Source of the DNA: DATLYT01 sp035574455
Lineage (GTDB): Bacteria; Bacteroidota; Ignavibacteria; UBA10030
Direction of reading: 5' to 3'
DNA: 17,952 nt
Assembly (NCBI GenBank): GCA_035574455.1
Contig: DATLYT010000087.1
Location: 1-17,952, forward strand
A program made the position numbers and the translations under genes. Under the pieces are notes generated by a model. The model saw only the letters and a list, made by a program, of their open reading frames with translations. It made no database searches and was not told the origin of the DNA. Below, in pieces: positions 6,666-14,190 of the stretch; position 1 is the first letter of the stretch; each line of letters begins with the position of its first letter.

Positions 6666-7595
6666 ATGCCGACTTGGGGCCAAATACTTAACGAGATCAC
6701 CGCACTGATTCAGAAGGGGGATACCCTTGCTCACGATACGGTTAGGAAGAAGTATTTACTAGAGCTTAATCAGTTTACAAAACGTAACACTATCATATAT
6801 GCTACACGTTGGACTGCGGGGGATATGCCTCCTAATTTTGTTTCAATAAATGACGAAGACATTCAAGCTCTGATGGAGGCTATCTATGGGTTAAAAGGGA
6901 AAGAGTTGGATCTCATCCTCCACACAGGCGGTGGTTCTGCTGAAGCGACTGATGCGATGGTATCTTATCTGCGTCAGAAGTTTTCAACAATAAGAATCAT
7001 TATTCCCCAAGCTGCGATGTCAGCAGGCACAATGCTAGCGTGTGCGGCAGACACAATAATGATGGGGAAGCATTCATCTCTCGGCCCAATTGATCCTCAA
7101 TTTCTTCTTCAAACTCCAGTAGGACTGCAGGCTGTTCCTGCACACGCTATTCTTGAACAGTTTGAGAAAGCCCAAAAAGATTGTGCGGATAATCCGAAAA
7201 ATTTGAACTCATGGCTTCCGATGCTAAGTCAATACGGCCCAGCTCTGTTGGTTCAATGTAAGAATCAAATTGATTTTGGACGAGAGCTAGTGGAAAATTG
7301 GCTTGCAGCGTACATGTTTAAAGGCGAAACAACTACAAAACCAAGGGACATCGCAGAATTTCTTTCCAATCATAATAATTTTAAGACTCATGGAAAACAT
7401 CTTAATGTAACAAAAATAATCGACCTCGGTTTAAAAGTTGAGTTGTTAGAAAAGGATCAAATGCTTCAAGAAAAAATTCTCTCAGCATTCCATGCAACTA
7501 TGCTTACGCTTTCTAGCACAGCTGCTGTTAAGATAATTGCAAACCATAATGGAAACGCCTTTATCAAAAAAGTACAGATTCAGGTTAAGAATTGA
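6666..7595 (+). CDS. SDH_sah-family (ClpP/SppA-clan) serine protease-like protein
   Basis: A 309-residue protein resembling the serine dehydrogenase proteinase family (SDH_sah), a relative of ClpP, SppA and crotonases. Family marks: the start MPTWGQILNEI, VRKKYLLELNQFTKRN (26-41), the oxyanion-type HTGGG (86-90) with SAEATDAMV after it, the nucleophile-elbow region AAMSAGTMLA with the candidate catalytic S119, and GKHSSLGPIDPQ (134-145). There is no signal peptide or membrane helix, so it is likely cytoplasmic. The second catalytic residue cannot be assigned by eye (H136 or D143 are candidates). The gene is AT-rich: hand-counted lines give 30-43% G+C against about 55% in nuoH. It has no clear ribosome binding site of its own. 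Its TGA overlaps the nuoH ATG by one base at 7595. This protein is not a known complex I subunit. Substrate unknown. Confidence 0.85.
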   Translation: MPTWGQILNEITALIQKGDTLAHDTVRKKYLLELNQFTKRNTIIYATRWTAGDMPPNFVSINDEDIQALMEAIYGLKGKELDLILHTGGGSAEATDAMVSYLRQKFSTIRIIIPQAAMSAGTMLACAADTIMMGKHSSLGPIDPQFLLQTPVGLQAVPAHAILEQFEKAQKDCADNPKNLNSWLPMLSQYGPALLVQCKNQIDFGRELVENWLAAYMFKGETTTKPRDIAEFLSNHNNFKTHGKHLNVTKIIDLGLKVELLEKDQMLQEKILSAFHATMLTLSSTAAVKIIANHNGNAFIKKVQIQVKN

Positions 7596-8641
7596 TGGAA
7601 AAACTTCTTAGCTCCATACTTGGCGACTCGATTCTTACGTACATCATTATGGCGGCGCTGCCACTGGTTTTCGTGCTGCTGTATGCGCTGCTCACGGTCT
7701 ACCTCGAGATGAAAGTCTCTGCCCACATGCAGGACCGTGTGGCGTACATGCGCACGGGGTGGCACGGCATTGCTCAACCCATCGCCGATATTCTGAAGTT
7801 GATCCAGAAGGAAGACACCATCCCCAGCGCGGCCGATAAGGTGCTCTTTACCCTTGCCCCCTTTCTGGTCTTTACAGGGACGTATGCCGGTTTTGCCGTG
7901 ATTCCCTTCAGCAGTGCGTACATGGGGAGCAATATCGACCTCGGTGTCTTCTATGTGATTGCCGTTTCATCGCTTGTTGTCGTGGGTATCCTGATGGCGG
8001 GCTGGGCGTCCAACAACAAGTGGTCGCTTCTTGGCGCGATGCGTTCGGCGGCACAGGTGGTGAGCTATGAAATCCCGACGGCGCTCGCTGTGCTCGTCGC
8101 GGTGATGATTACAGGCTCGCTGAATCTGAATGAAGTCTCCAAGTTTCAGGAAGGTGGAATTCACAATTGGGTCGTTTTCGGCGGTCCACTGCCGTTGTTG
8201 CAGAAGCTGTTGCTTCTTCCGTTTACCATCACGGCTTTTTTCATCCTCTTCATTGCTGGAATTGCGGAAGTGAATCGCACGCCGTTCGACCTGCCTGAAG
8301 CCGAATCCGAACTGGTGCAGGGCTACAATACGGAATACAGCGGCATGAAGTTCGCGATCTTCTACCTTGCCGAGTATGCCAATATGTTTCTCGTCTCGGC
8401 GATTGCGGCGTCGCTCTTTCTGGGCGGTTGGTCAAGTCCCTTCGGCAATGCATTATCGGGTCCCGTGTGGGGATTCATCTGGCTGGTTTCGAAAGGGATG
8501 TTCTTCGTCTTTATGCAAATCTGGATTCGCTGGACTCTGCCCCGGTTGCGTGTTGATCAACTAATGTATACATCGTGGAAGGTTCTTACACCGTTCCTGT
8601 TTGTCTGTATTTTTGCTGTCGGGTTGATTCTCGTGTTATAA
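7595..8641 (+). CDS. nuoH: NADH-quinone oxidoreductase subunit H
   Basis: A 348-residue membrane subunit with about eight transmembrane helices that forms the membrane end of the quinone channel. The conserved acidic loop EVNRTPFDLPEAESELVQGY with NTEY following (225-248) is intact, as is the N-terminal VAYMRTGWHGIAQPIADILKL region that faces the quinone chamber. I use ATG 7595 rather than the TTG one codon earlier; the ATG overlaps the stop of the protease-like gene as TGATG, so its translation probably depends on ribosomes finishing that gene. A weak AGG lies 10 bases upstream. Base composition returns to the operon norm within the first 30 codons. Confidence 0.97.
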   Translation: MEKLLSSILGDSILTYIIMAALPLVFVLLYALLTVYLEMKVSAHMQDRVAYMRTGWHGIAQPIADILKLIQKEDTIPSAADKVLFTLAPFLVFTGTYAGFAVIPFSSAYMGSNIDLGVFYVIAVSSLVVVGILMAGWASNNKWSLLGAMRSAAQVVSYEIPTALAVLVAVMITGSLNLNEVSKFQEGGIHNWVVFGGPLPLLQKLLLLPFTITAFFILFIAGIAEVNRTPFDLPEAESELVQGYNTEYSGMKFAIFYLAEYANMFLVSAIAASLFLGGWSSPFGNALSGPVWGFIWLVSKGMFFVFMQIWIRWTLPRLRVDQLMYTSWKVLTPFLFVCIFAVGLILVL

Positions 8642-8688
8642 TGCGGTTCAATCGTCCATAATCTAATTGTCTTCGGTCAATTTTCATA

Positions 8689-9351
8689 ATGTCTGCCGTC
8701 CGTTCCTATTTTCATAACATCTGGCTTGCGCTCTCGTCCATCGCGATTGGCATGCGCGTGACGTTCCGGCACCTCTTTACGCCAGCGGTGACGATCCAGT
8801 ATCCGGACGTCCGGTTGAAGCTTCCTGAGCGTGCCCGCAATCGGCTGTACGTGAACATCGACGACTGCATTGGTTGCGACCAGTGTTCGATGGCATGTCC
8901 GGTGGATTGCATTACGATTGAGACGATTAAAGCGACACCCGATCAGGACCTCGGCATGACCTCGACGGGGCAGAAGAAGCGCCTCCATGTGCCGCGTTTC
9001 GACATTGACATTGCAAAGTGTTGTTATTGCGGGCTGTGTGTCTATCCGTGTCCGACGGAATGTATCGTGATGACGGATGTGTACGAATTCTCGGAATTTG
9101 ACCGACACAATCTGATTTACAATTTCAGCCGGATGACGCAGCAGGAGATCCAGGAAGCGAAGGAAAAATTGCAGAAAGCCGAGGCGGAAGCGGCGGCGAA
9201 GAAAGCCGCGGCCGCGGCAGCAAAGCCGCCCCAACAGGCTCCGTCGGGGCAAGCAACGGCTCAACCCGGACAGGCTTCTCAGGCTCAATCGGCCCCTGCG
9301 CCGCAGGCGCAGAAGCCTGAGCCGCCTAAACCGGAGAATCCCGCGTCATAA
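8689..9351 (+). CDS. nuoI: NADH-quinone oxidoreductase subunit I with long C-terminal tail
   Basis: A 220-residue subunit carrying clusters N6a and N6b, which pass electrons to N2 in NuoB. Two [4Fe-4S] motifs are intact: C60-x2-C63-x2-C66-x3-C70-P, and C111-x2-C114-x2-C117-x3-C121-P. Core NuoI ends near residue 150. The remaining 70 residues are a Lys/Glu/Ala helix (about 150-178) followed by a disordered Ala/Gln/Pro-rich tail ending KPENPAS. Many NuoI proteins lack such a tail. In the absence of a local NuoG the tail may contact a donor or be a neutral lineage feature; that is speculation. The gene follows nuoH after 47 bp, with no strong ribosome binding site. Confidence 0.96.
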   Translation: MSAVRSYFHNIWLALSSIAIGMRVTFRHLFTPAVTIQYPDVRLKLPERARNRLYVNIDDCIGCDQCSMACPVDCITIETIKATPDQDLGMTSTGQKKRLHVPRFDIDIAKCCYCGLCVYPCPTECIVMTDVYEFSEFDRHNLIYNFSRMTQQEIQEAKEKLQKAEAEAAAKKAAAAAAKPPQQAPSGQATAQPGQASQAQSAPAPQAQKPEPPKPENPAS

Positions 9352-9354
9352 CCT

Positions 9355-9858
9355 ATGGACTTCTTCACGATTATCTTCTACGTCTTTGCAGTGATTGCCA
9401 TCGCCTCGGCGGCGATCGTAGTATTCTCCAGGAACATCGTCCATGCCGCGTTCGCGCTCTTGTTTGCGTTTTTTGCCGCTGCCGGCCTGTATGTGTTGCT
9501 CATGGCAGATTTCCTTGCCATTACGCAGTTATTGATCTACGTCGGCGGAATTCTCGTGTTGCTTTTGTTCGGTGTGATGTTGACCAATCGCGTCATCAGT
9601 GTGGATATCAAAACGGGCACGATTCAAACGCTGCCGGCCGTGCTTCTTTCCGCTGCGCTGGCGGGGATGTTGACGGGCATGTTCTGGTCGACCGACTGGA
9701 AAGTAACCCCCGACTTCATACCGCCGGAGGCAACGGCGTCGAAGTTAGGGGAAATGCTGTTGACGAGTTACGTTCTTCCGTTTGAAATCGCCTCCGTCGT
9801 GCTCCTCGTTGCACTCATCGGTGCGGCAATGATCGCGCGGCGGGAGAAAAAAGGATAA
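9355..9858 (+). CDS. nuoJ: NADH-quinone oxidoreductase subunit J
   Basis: A 167-residue membrane subunit with five hydrophobic helices. The most conserved helix, DFLAITQLLIYVGGILVLLL (52-71), holds the Tyr-Val-Gly-Gly that bends the helix in complex I structures. The loop between helices 4 and 5 is longer and ends in SYVLPFEIASVVLLVALIG. The start is 3 bp after the nuoI stop, so coupling is likely. A palindromic repeat follows before nuoK. Confidence 0.94.
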   Translation: MDFFTIIFYVFAVIAIASAAIVVFSRNIVHAAFALLFAFFAAAGLYVLLMADFLAITQLLIYVGGILVLLLFGVMLTNRVISVDIKTGTIQTLPAVLLSAALAGMLTGMFWSTDWKVTPDFIPPEATASKLGEMLLTSYVLPFEIASVVLLVALIGAAMIARREKKG

Positions 9859-9866
9859 TCGTGTTA

Positions 9867-9902
9867 AGAGCTGCCAGGTTTTGAAGACCTGGAACGTCTC
9901 AT
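9867..9902. repeat. Palindromic intergenic repeat, copy 1 (nuoJ-nuoK gap)
   Basis: The core CCAGGTTTTGAAGACCTGG (9874-9892) is a 6-bp perfect stem (CCAGGT/ACCTGG) around a 7-base loop, with AGAGCTG before it and AACGTCTCAT after it. The 36-base unit matches 16586-16621 at 29 of 36 positions by hand alignment, and the five differences in the last 29 bases are all transitions. It looks like a REP/MITE-type dispersed palindrome lodged in a gap of the operon. In RNA it would form a hairpin between nuoJ and nuoK without a U-tract, so it is not a standard terminator. Confidence 0.7.
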
Positions 9903-9913
9903 CGAGATCAACC

Positions 9914-10246
9914 ATGCAAGACTTTCTTCATTGGCTCCAGCATCCCGGCCTGACGCATTTCCTGATCGTCAGCGGTATTATGTTCTCGCTCGGTGTCTTC
10001 GCCGTGTTGACACGCCGCAATGCCATTATGGTCTTGATGGGCATTGAACTCATCCTCAACGCGGCCAACATCAATTTTATCGCCTTCTCGCGATATAGTG
10101 CAGGGACATTGGATGGACAGGTGATTGCCATCTTTGTCATCATCCTTGCCGCTGCTGAAGCTGCCATCGCACTGGCGATAGTGCTGAACATCTACCAAAA
10201 CTTCAACACCGTCAACGTCGATGAGCTGAGCCGACTGCGTGATTAA
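9914..10246 (+). CDS. nuoK: NADH-quinone oxidoreductase subunit K
   Basis: A 110-residue membrane subunit with three helices and the two conserved membrane glutamates, E45 in MGIELILNAANINF and E82 in the third helix (AAAEAAIALAIVLN). It is an Mrp/MnhC-like channel relative at the heel of complex I. I start it at ATG 9914 (MQDFLHW). The longer frame from 9881 begins inside the palindromic repeat and adds 11 polar residues absent from the family. The last residues DELSRLRD form a short soluble tail. nuoL follows within a few codons. Confidence 0.94.
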   Translation: MQDFLHWLQHPGLTHFLIVSGIMFSLGVFAVLTRRNAIMVLMGIELILNAANINFIAFSRYSAGTLDGQVIAIFVIILAAAEAAIALAIVLNIYQNFNTVNVDELSRLRD

Positions 10247-10261
10247 TTGTCAACTGAAGCC

Positions 10262-12523
10262 ATGACTCAAGAAACGATTCTGACCTTAGCCGTCGTTATT
10301 TTGCTGCTGCCGCTGCTCGGCTTCGCGGTGTTGATTTTCTTCAACAAGCGCCTGCCGCGACAAGGGGATTGGCTCGGAACCGGAATCCTTTTCCTCGCTC
10401 TTGCACTCTCGCTTGCGGTCTTTTTTGTCAAGCTGACGCAATATCCGAACGAGACCATTCAGGGCACGTTCTCGTGGGTCGACTTCGGTAACGTTCCGGG
10501 CATCGGACCACTGAAACTTGAACTGGGCATCATGGTCGATAATCTCGTCGCCGTGATGCTCGTCGTTGTCACCCTCGTCAGCGCTCTCGTGCACCTCTTC
10601 TCTATTGGCTACATGCACGGCGATGTTCGCTACGGTCGCTACTTCGCCTATCTCGGTATCTTCTCGTTCTCCATGCTCGGGATTGTGGTCACGAATAACT
10701 TCTGGATGATGTACGTCTTCTGGGAGCTGGTCGGGTTAAGTTCGTATCTGCTGATCGGGCATTGGTTTGAAAAGAAATCAGCTTCGGATGCGGCGAAGAA
10801 AGCCTTCATCGTCAACCGAGTGGGTGATATCGGTTTCTTCATCGGCATTATGATCCTGTATACGACGTTCCAGACATTTTCGTTTGATCCGATCTTTCGC
10901 TCCATCCAGTCTGGCACGATTCCGTTCGGCAGTGAGGCATGGTTAACGGCTGCGGGCATTCTGGTTTTCTGCGGAGCGATCGGGAAATCGGCACAGTTCC
11001 CGCTGCACGTCTGGTTGCCGGACGCGATGGAAGGTCCTACGCCCGTGAGCGCTCTCATCCATGCGGCTACCATGGTTGCCGCCGGTGTGTACCTCGTAAC
11101 GCGTACCTTCGCCATGATGACAGCCGATGCGTTGATGTTTATCGCGTACATCGGTGCCATCACCGCGTTCATCTCTGCCACGATTGCGATCGCGCAAAAC
11201 GACATCAAGAAAGTCCTCGCCTATTCTACCGTCAGTCAGCTTGGGTATATGGTGATGGGTCTCGGCGTGGGAGCCTACACCGCCGGCTTCTTCCATTTGA
11301 CCACTCACGCGATGTTCAAGGCGGGATTATTCCTCGGTTCCGGGTCTGTGATTCACGCAATGCATCACGCGCTCCATCACCACGGCGACCATCATACCGA
11401 TCCGCAAGACATTCGCAACATGGGTGGCTTGAAGGGAAAGATGCCGGTGACGTTCTGGACATTTGTGATCTTTACCCTGGCGATCAGCGGTGTGCCGTTC
11501 ACGTCGGGATTCTTGAGCAAGGATGAGATTTTGGCGGGCACGCTGGCATACGGAAGCTTGACGGGACATTATCTGATTCCTATCATCGGCTTCCTCGTCG
11601 CTGGCTTAACAGCCTTCTACATGTTCCGGCTCGTTATTCTTACGTTCCTCGGTGAGCATAAAGACCATCATCGTCTTGAGTCGATTCACGAATCGCCGAA
11701 GGTGATGACGATTCCCCTGATCGTGTTTGCCGTGCTCTCGTTCTTCATCTTCTACAGCTTCAATCCCTTTGGTGCGGCCGACGGCTGGTTCTTTGGAGCA
11801 GTTCAACGACCTGAATCAGTCGTACCGGCAAGTGTTGCTGCGGCAGGGGTGAGCCAGTTTGAAGAGGCAGTGCATCATTCTCACACGACAGCCATGATTC
11901 TTTCCTTGCTCGTTGCCGGGATGGGAATTCTGATCGCCTTTGCGACCTATTCTTGGAAGAAGATTAACGCCGACGCCGTTGCCGCGAAGCTCGCGCCGGT
12001 GCACAAGTTCCTCTTGAATAAATGGTATTTCGACGAACTGTATGAGGCAACGGTGGTGCGTGGAACTGTGGCGGTCGCGAATGCCTATCGCTGGTTTGAT
12101 AATACCATCATTGACGGCATCGTGAACGGTACGGCAAGCTGGACGAGGGCGGTGACGCTCGGAACGAAACAGAATTGGGAAGAAGGCAACATGGGGGCGA
12201 TTGTGTACCTCGTTGTGGCAGGTATCGTTTCCCTGTATGCGGGGTGGGTCACTGGAACTGCCATCTGGCCGCCGGAGGTCACATTCTGGACGGCGCTCTG
12301 GTACGGCTTGCTGTCGCTCGGTGTGGCGGGTCTCACGTTCTTCCTTTTCTACGTTGGCGTCGGCGGATTCGATAATCGCATCGTTGATGGGCTGGTGAAT
12401 CTCACGGCGTACGTGGCGGGCTTCTTCGGTTTGTTGACGCGCAAGGTTCAGACCGGCAGAGTGCAAACATACCTCGCCTGGGTACTGTTCGGCGTGATGG
12501 TGTTTTTCCTATGGTTTAGATAA
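10262..12523 (+). CDS. nuoL: NADH-quinone oxidoreductase subunit L, extended
   Basis: A 753-residue antiporter-like ion-pumping subunit, longer than the about 610 of Escherichia coli. Conserved residues are visible: E155 in FWELVGLSSYLLIGHW, K242 in GKSAQFPLHVWLPDAMEGPT and K420 in GFLSKDEIL. A His-rich loop (HAMHHALHHHGDHH, 365-378) precedes the family motif DPQDIRNMGGL. The C-terminal end appears partly duplicated: WFDNTIIDGIVNGTA (611-625) and GFDNRIVDGLVNLTA (702-716) bracket two extra hydrophobic segments (647-666 and 675-697), and the usual VQTGRVQTYLAW ends the protein. I prefer ATG 10262. TTG 10247, directly after the nuoK stop, is an alternative that adds five residues. Confidence 0.96.
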   Translation: MTQETILTLAVVILLLPLLGFAVLIFFNKRLPRQGDWLGTGILFLALALSLAVFFVKLTQYPNETIQGTFSWVDFGNVPGIGPLKLELGIMVDNLVAVMLVVVTLVSALVHLFSIGYMHGDVRYGRYFAYLGIFSFSMLGIVVTNNFWMMYVFWELVGLSSYLLIGHWFEKKSASDAAKKAFIVNRVGDIGFFIGIMILYTTFQTFSFDPIFRSIQSGTIPFGSEAWLTAAGILVFCGAIGKSAQFPLHVWLPDAMEGPTPVSALIHAATMVAAGVYLVTRTFAMMTADALMFIAYIGAITAFISATIAIAQNDIKKVLAYSTVSQLGYMVMGLGVGAYTAGFFHLTTHAMFKAGLFLGSGSVIHAMHHALHHHGDHHTDPQDIRNMGGLKGKMPVTFWTFVIFTLAISGVPFTSGFLSKDEILAGTLAYGSLTGHYLIPIIGFLVAGLTAFYMFRLVILTFLGEHKDHHRLESIHESPKVMTIPLIVFAVLSFFIFYSFNPFGAADGWFFGAVQRPESVVPASVAAAGVSQFEEAVHHSHTTAMILSLLVAGMGILIAFATYSWKKINADAVAAKLAPVHKFLLNKWYFDELYEATVVRGTVAVANAYRWFDNTIIDGIVNGTASWTRAVTLGTKQNWEEGNMGAIVYLVVAGIVSLYAGWVTGTAIWPPEVTFWTALWYGLLSLGVAGLTFFLFYVGVGGFDNRIVDGLVNLTAYVAGFFGLLTRKVQTGRVQTYLAWVLFGVMVFFLWFR

Positions 12524-12530
12524 CACTCGA

Positions 12531-12547
12531 AAAGCGAATTTCGCTTT
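12531..12547 (+). other. Hairpin in the nuoL-nuoM gap
   Basis: AAAGCGA and TCGCTTT pair around a 3-base loop in the 38-bp gap between nuoL and nuoM, just before the GGAGG of nuoM. The stem is short, with only a weak pyrimidine run after it, so full termination is unlikely. It could tune mRNA stability or polarity. Confidence 0.35.
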
Positions 12548-12561
12548 CTCACGGAGGCTTC

Positions 12562-14157
12562 ATGGAATTTTTCGGTATCGGCATTCTCACCTGGATCACC
12601 TTTATCCCGATCATCGGGATGATCATCGTCCTTGCGTTGCCAAAAGAACAGCGCGAGCTGATGAAATGGATTTCGGCGGGGGCGACCTTTCTCCAGCTTG
12701 TCCTTGCCGTCGTGATCTATCTGAAGTTCGACCGCGGCATGGCTGGGATTAACACGGCAGAGGGGATGCAATTTGTCGAGCGGGCAACGTGGATTGACAT
12801 CGAGAGCATTGCTTGGTTCGGTCGCGTTCAAATTGAGTACTTCCTCGGTGTCGATGGTCTCAGTGTCTCGATGGTCCTTCTCACGGCCATCATCTGCTTT
12901 GTTGCCGTCTTTGCTTCGTGGAATATCGACAAAGCCCTCAAAGGCTACATGGCGATGTTCCTGTTGCTCGATACCGGGATGATGGGGGTCTTTGTGGCGC
13001 TTGATTTCTTCCTCTTCTATGTTTTCTGGGAAGTGATGTTGCTGCCGATGTACTTCTTGATCGGTATCTGGGGCGGTCCCCGGCGGGAGTATGCGGCGAT
13101 CAAGTTCTTTCTCTACACCCTGCTCGGCAGTGTCTTGATGTTGCTCGCCATTATTGCTCTGTATTTTAGTGTGAGTATTCCGGACCCGGCAACAGGCGAA
13201 AAGATGCATACCTTTAACATGCTTGCCATGATGGATCCGGCAAACTACGACCCTGGATCGCTGCTCTCCGGTGTCGGTACGTATTGGCGATACCTCGCCT
13301 ACCTGGCGCTCTTTATTGGGTTTGCGATTAAGGTGCCGATGTTCCCCTTCCACACATGGTTGCCGGATGCGCACGTGGAAGCGCCTACCGCCATCAGCGT
13401 CATCCTTGCCGGCGTTCTGCTGAAGATGGGAACCTACGGCATGCTGCGCGTGAACTACGCGATGTTCCCGGAAATTGCACGCGATACGTCGTGGTATCTT
13501 GCCGTCTTCGCCTTCATCAACATTGTGTATGGAGCGTTGTGTGCGATGGCGCAGAAGGATTTCAAGAAGTTGATTGCGTACTCGAGCGTGAGTCATATGG
13601 GCGTGGTGTTGCTGGGCATGGCGGCGCTCAACACGCAGGGGATGGTCGGTGCCGTGTTTCAGATGTTCAACCACGGAACGATCACGGCAATGCTCTTTTT
13701 GATCGTCGGCGTGATTTACGACCGTGCCCACACGCGTGACCTCGACGCGTTCGGCGGACTGGCGTTGACGATGCCGCGGTACACGGGTATCATGACCGTC
13801 GCCTTCTTCGCTGCACTCGGACTGCCGGGGTTGAGCGGATTTATTTCGGAAGCGTTTTCATTCCTCGGTGCGTTTCAAACACATCGCACGATCACCATCA
13901 TCTCGACGCTCGGTATTGTTTTGACCGCCGGCTATATGCTCTGGACGCTCCAGAGGGTATTTCTTGGCCAACCGAATGAAAAGTGGAAGAGCCTGCCGGA
14001 CATCGACGGGCGCGAGACATTCACGCTCGTGCCGCTTGCCGTTATTGTCATCGTGCTTGGCATCTATCCGTCGTTGATGATTGACCTCATGACGTCATCA
14101 CTCAACCATCTGGTCGACCTCGTCAATACGACGTCGACTGTGGCTGTGGTGCCGTAA
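12562..14157 (+). CDS. nuoM: NADH-quinone oxidoreductase subunit M
   Basis: A 531-residue antiporter-like ion-pumping subunit with about 14 transmembrane helices. Key charges are in place: E157 in VFWEVMLLPMYFLIGIWGG, K257 in FAIKVPMFPFHTWLPDAHVE, and K288 in LLKMGTYGMLR. The family segments AQKDFKKLIAYSSVSHMGVV and MFNHGTITAMLFLIVGVIYD follow in order. A clear ribosome binding site (CACGGAGG, 7 bases before ATG) marks the start. Length is near the family norm. A 427-codon open frame on the opposite strand overlaps it but is a coding shadow. Confidence 0.97.
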   Translation: MEFFGIGILTWITFIPIIGMIIVLALPKEQRELMKWISAGATFLQLVLAVVIYLKFDRGMAGINTAEGMQFVERATWIDIESIAWFGRVQIEYFLGVDGLSVSMVLLTAIICFVAVFASWNIDKALKGYMAMFLLLDTGMMGVFVALDFFLFYVFWEVMLLPMYFLIGIWGGPRREYAAIKFFLYTLLGSVLMLLAIIALYFSVSIPDPATGEKMHTFNMLAMMDPANYDPGSLLSGVGTYWRYLAYLALFIGFAIKVPMFPFHTWLPDAHVEAPTAISVILAGVLLKMGTYGMLRVNYAMFPEIARDTSWYLAVFAFINIVYGALCAMAQKDFKKLIAYSSVSHMGVVLLGMAALNTQGMVGAVFQMFNHGTITAMLFLIVGVIYDRAHTRDLDAFGGLALTMPRYTGIMTVAFFAALGLPGLSGFISEAFSFLGAFQTHRTITIISTLGIVLTAGYMLWTLQRVFLGQPNEKWKSLPDIDGRETFTLVPLAVIVIVLGIYPSLMIDLMTSSLNHLVDLVNTTSTVAVVP

Positions 14158-14190
14158 GGACTTTGAACAACTGCTTGTACCCACGCGCCC

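Noticed and set aside
6421..7597. Possible target-site duplication flanking the cassette (GGTAAAATAAT near 6425, GGTTAAGAATT near 7583)
   Set aside because: The two stretches match only loosely and are low-complexity. No terminal inverted repeats or recombinase gene support a transposition.
9881..9913. Longer nuoK start at 9881
   Set aside because: It begins within the palindromic repeat and adds residues not seen in NuoK proteins.
12448..13731. A 427-codon open frame on the minus strand opposite nuoL/nuoM
   Set aside because: It lies antisense to well-conserved nuo genes. Its translation is rich in His, Asp, Arg and Gln without domains, as expected of a shadow of a G+C-rich gene, and it has no ribosome binding site.
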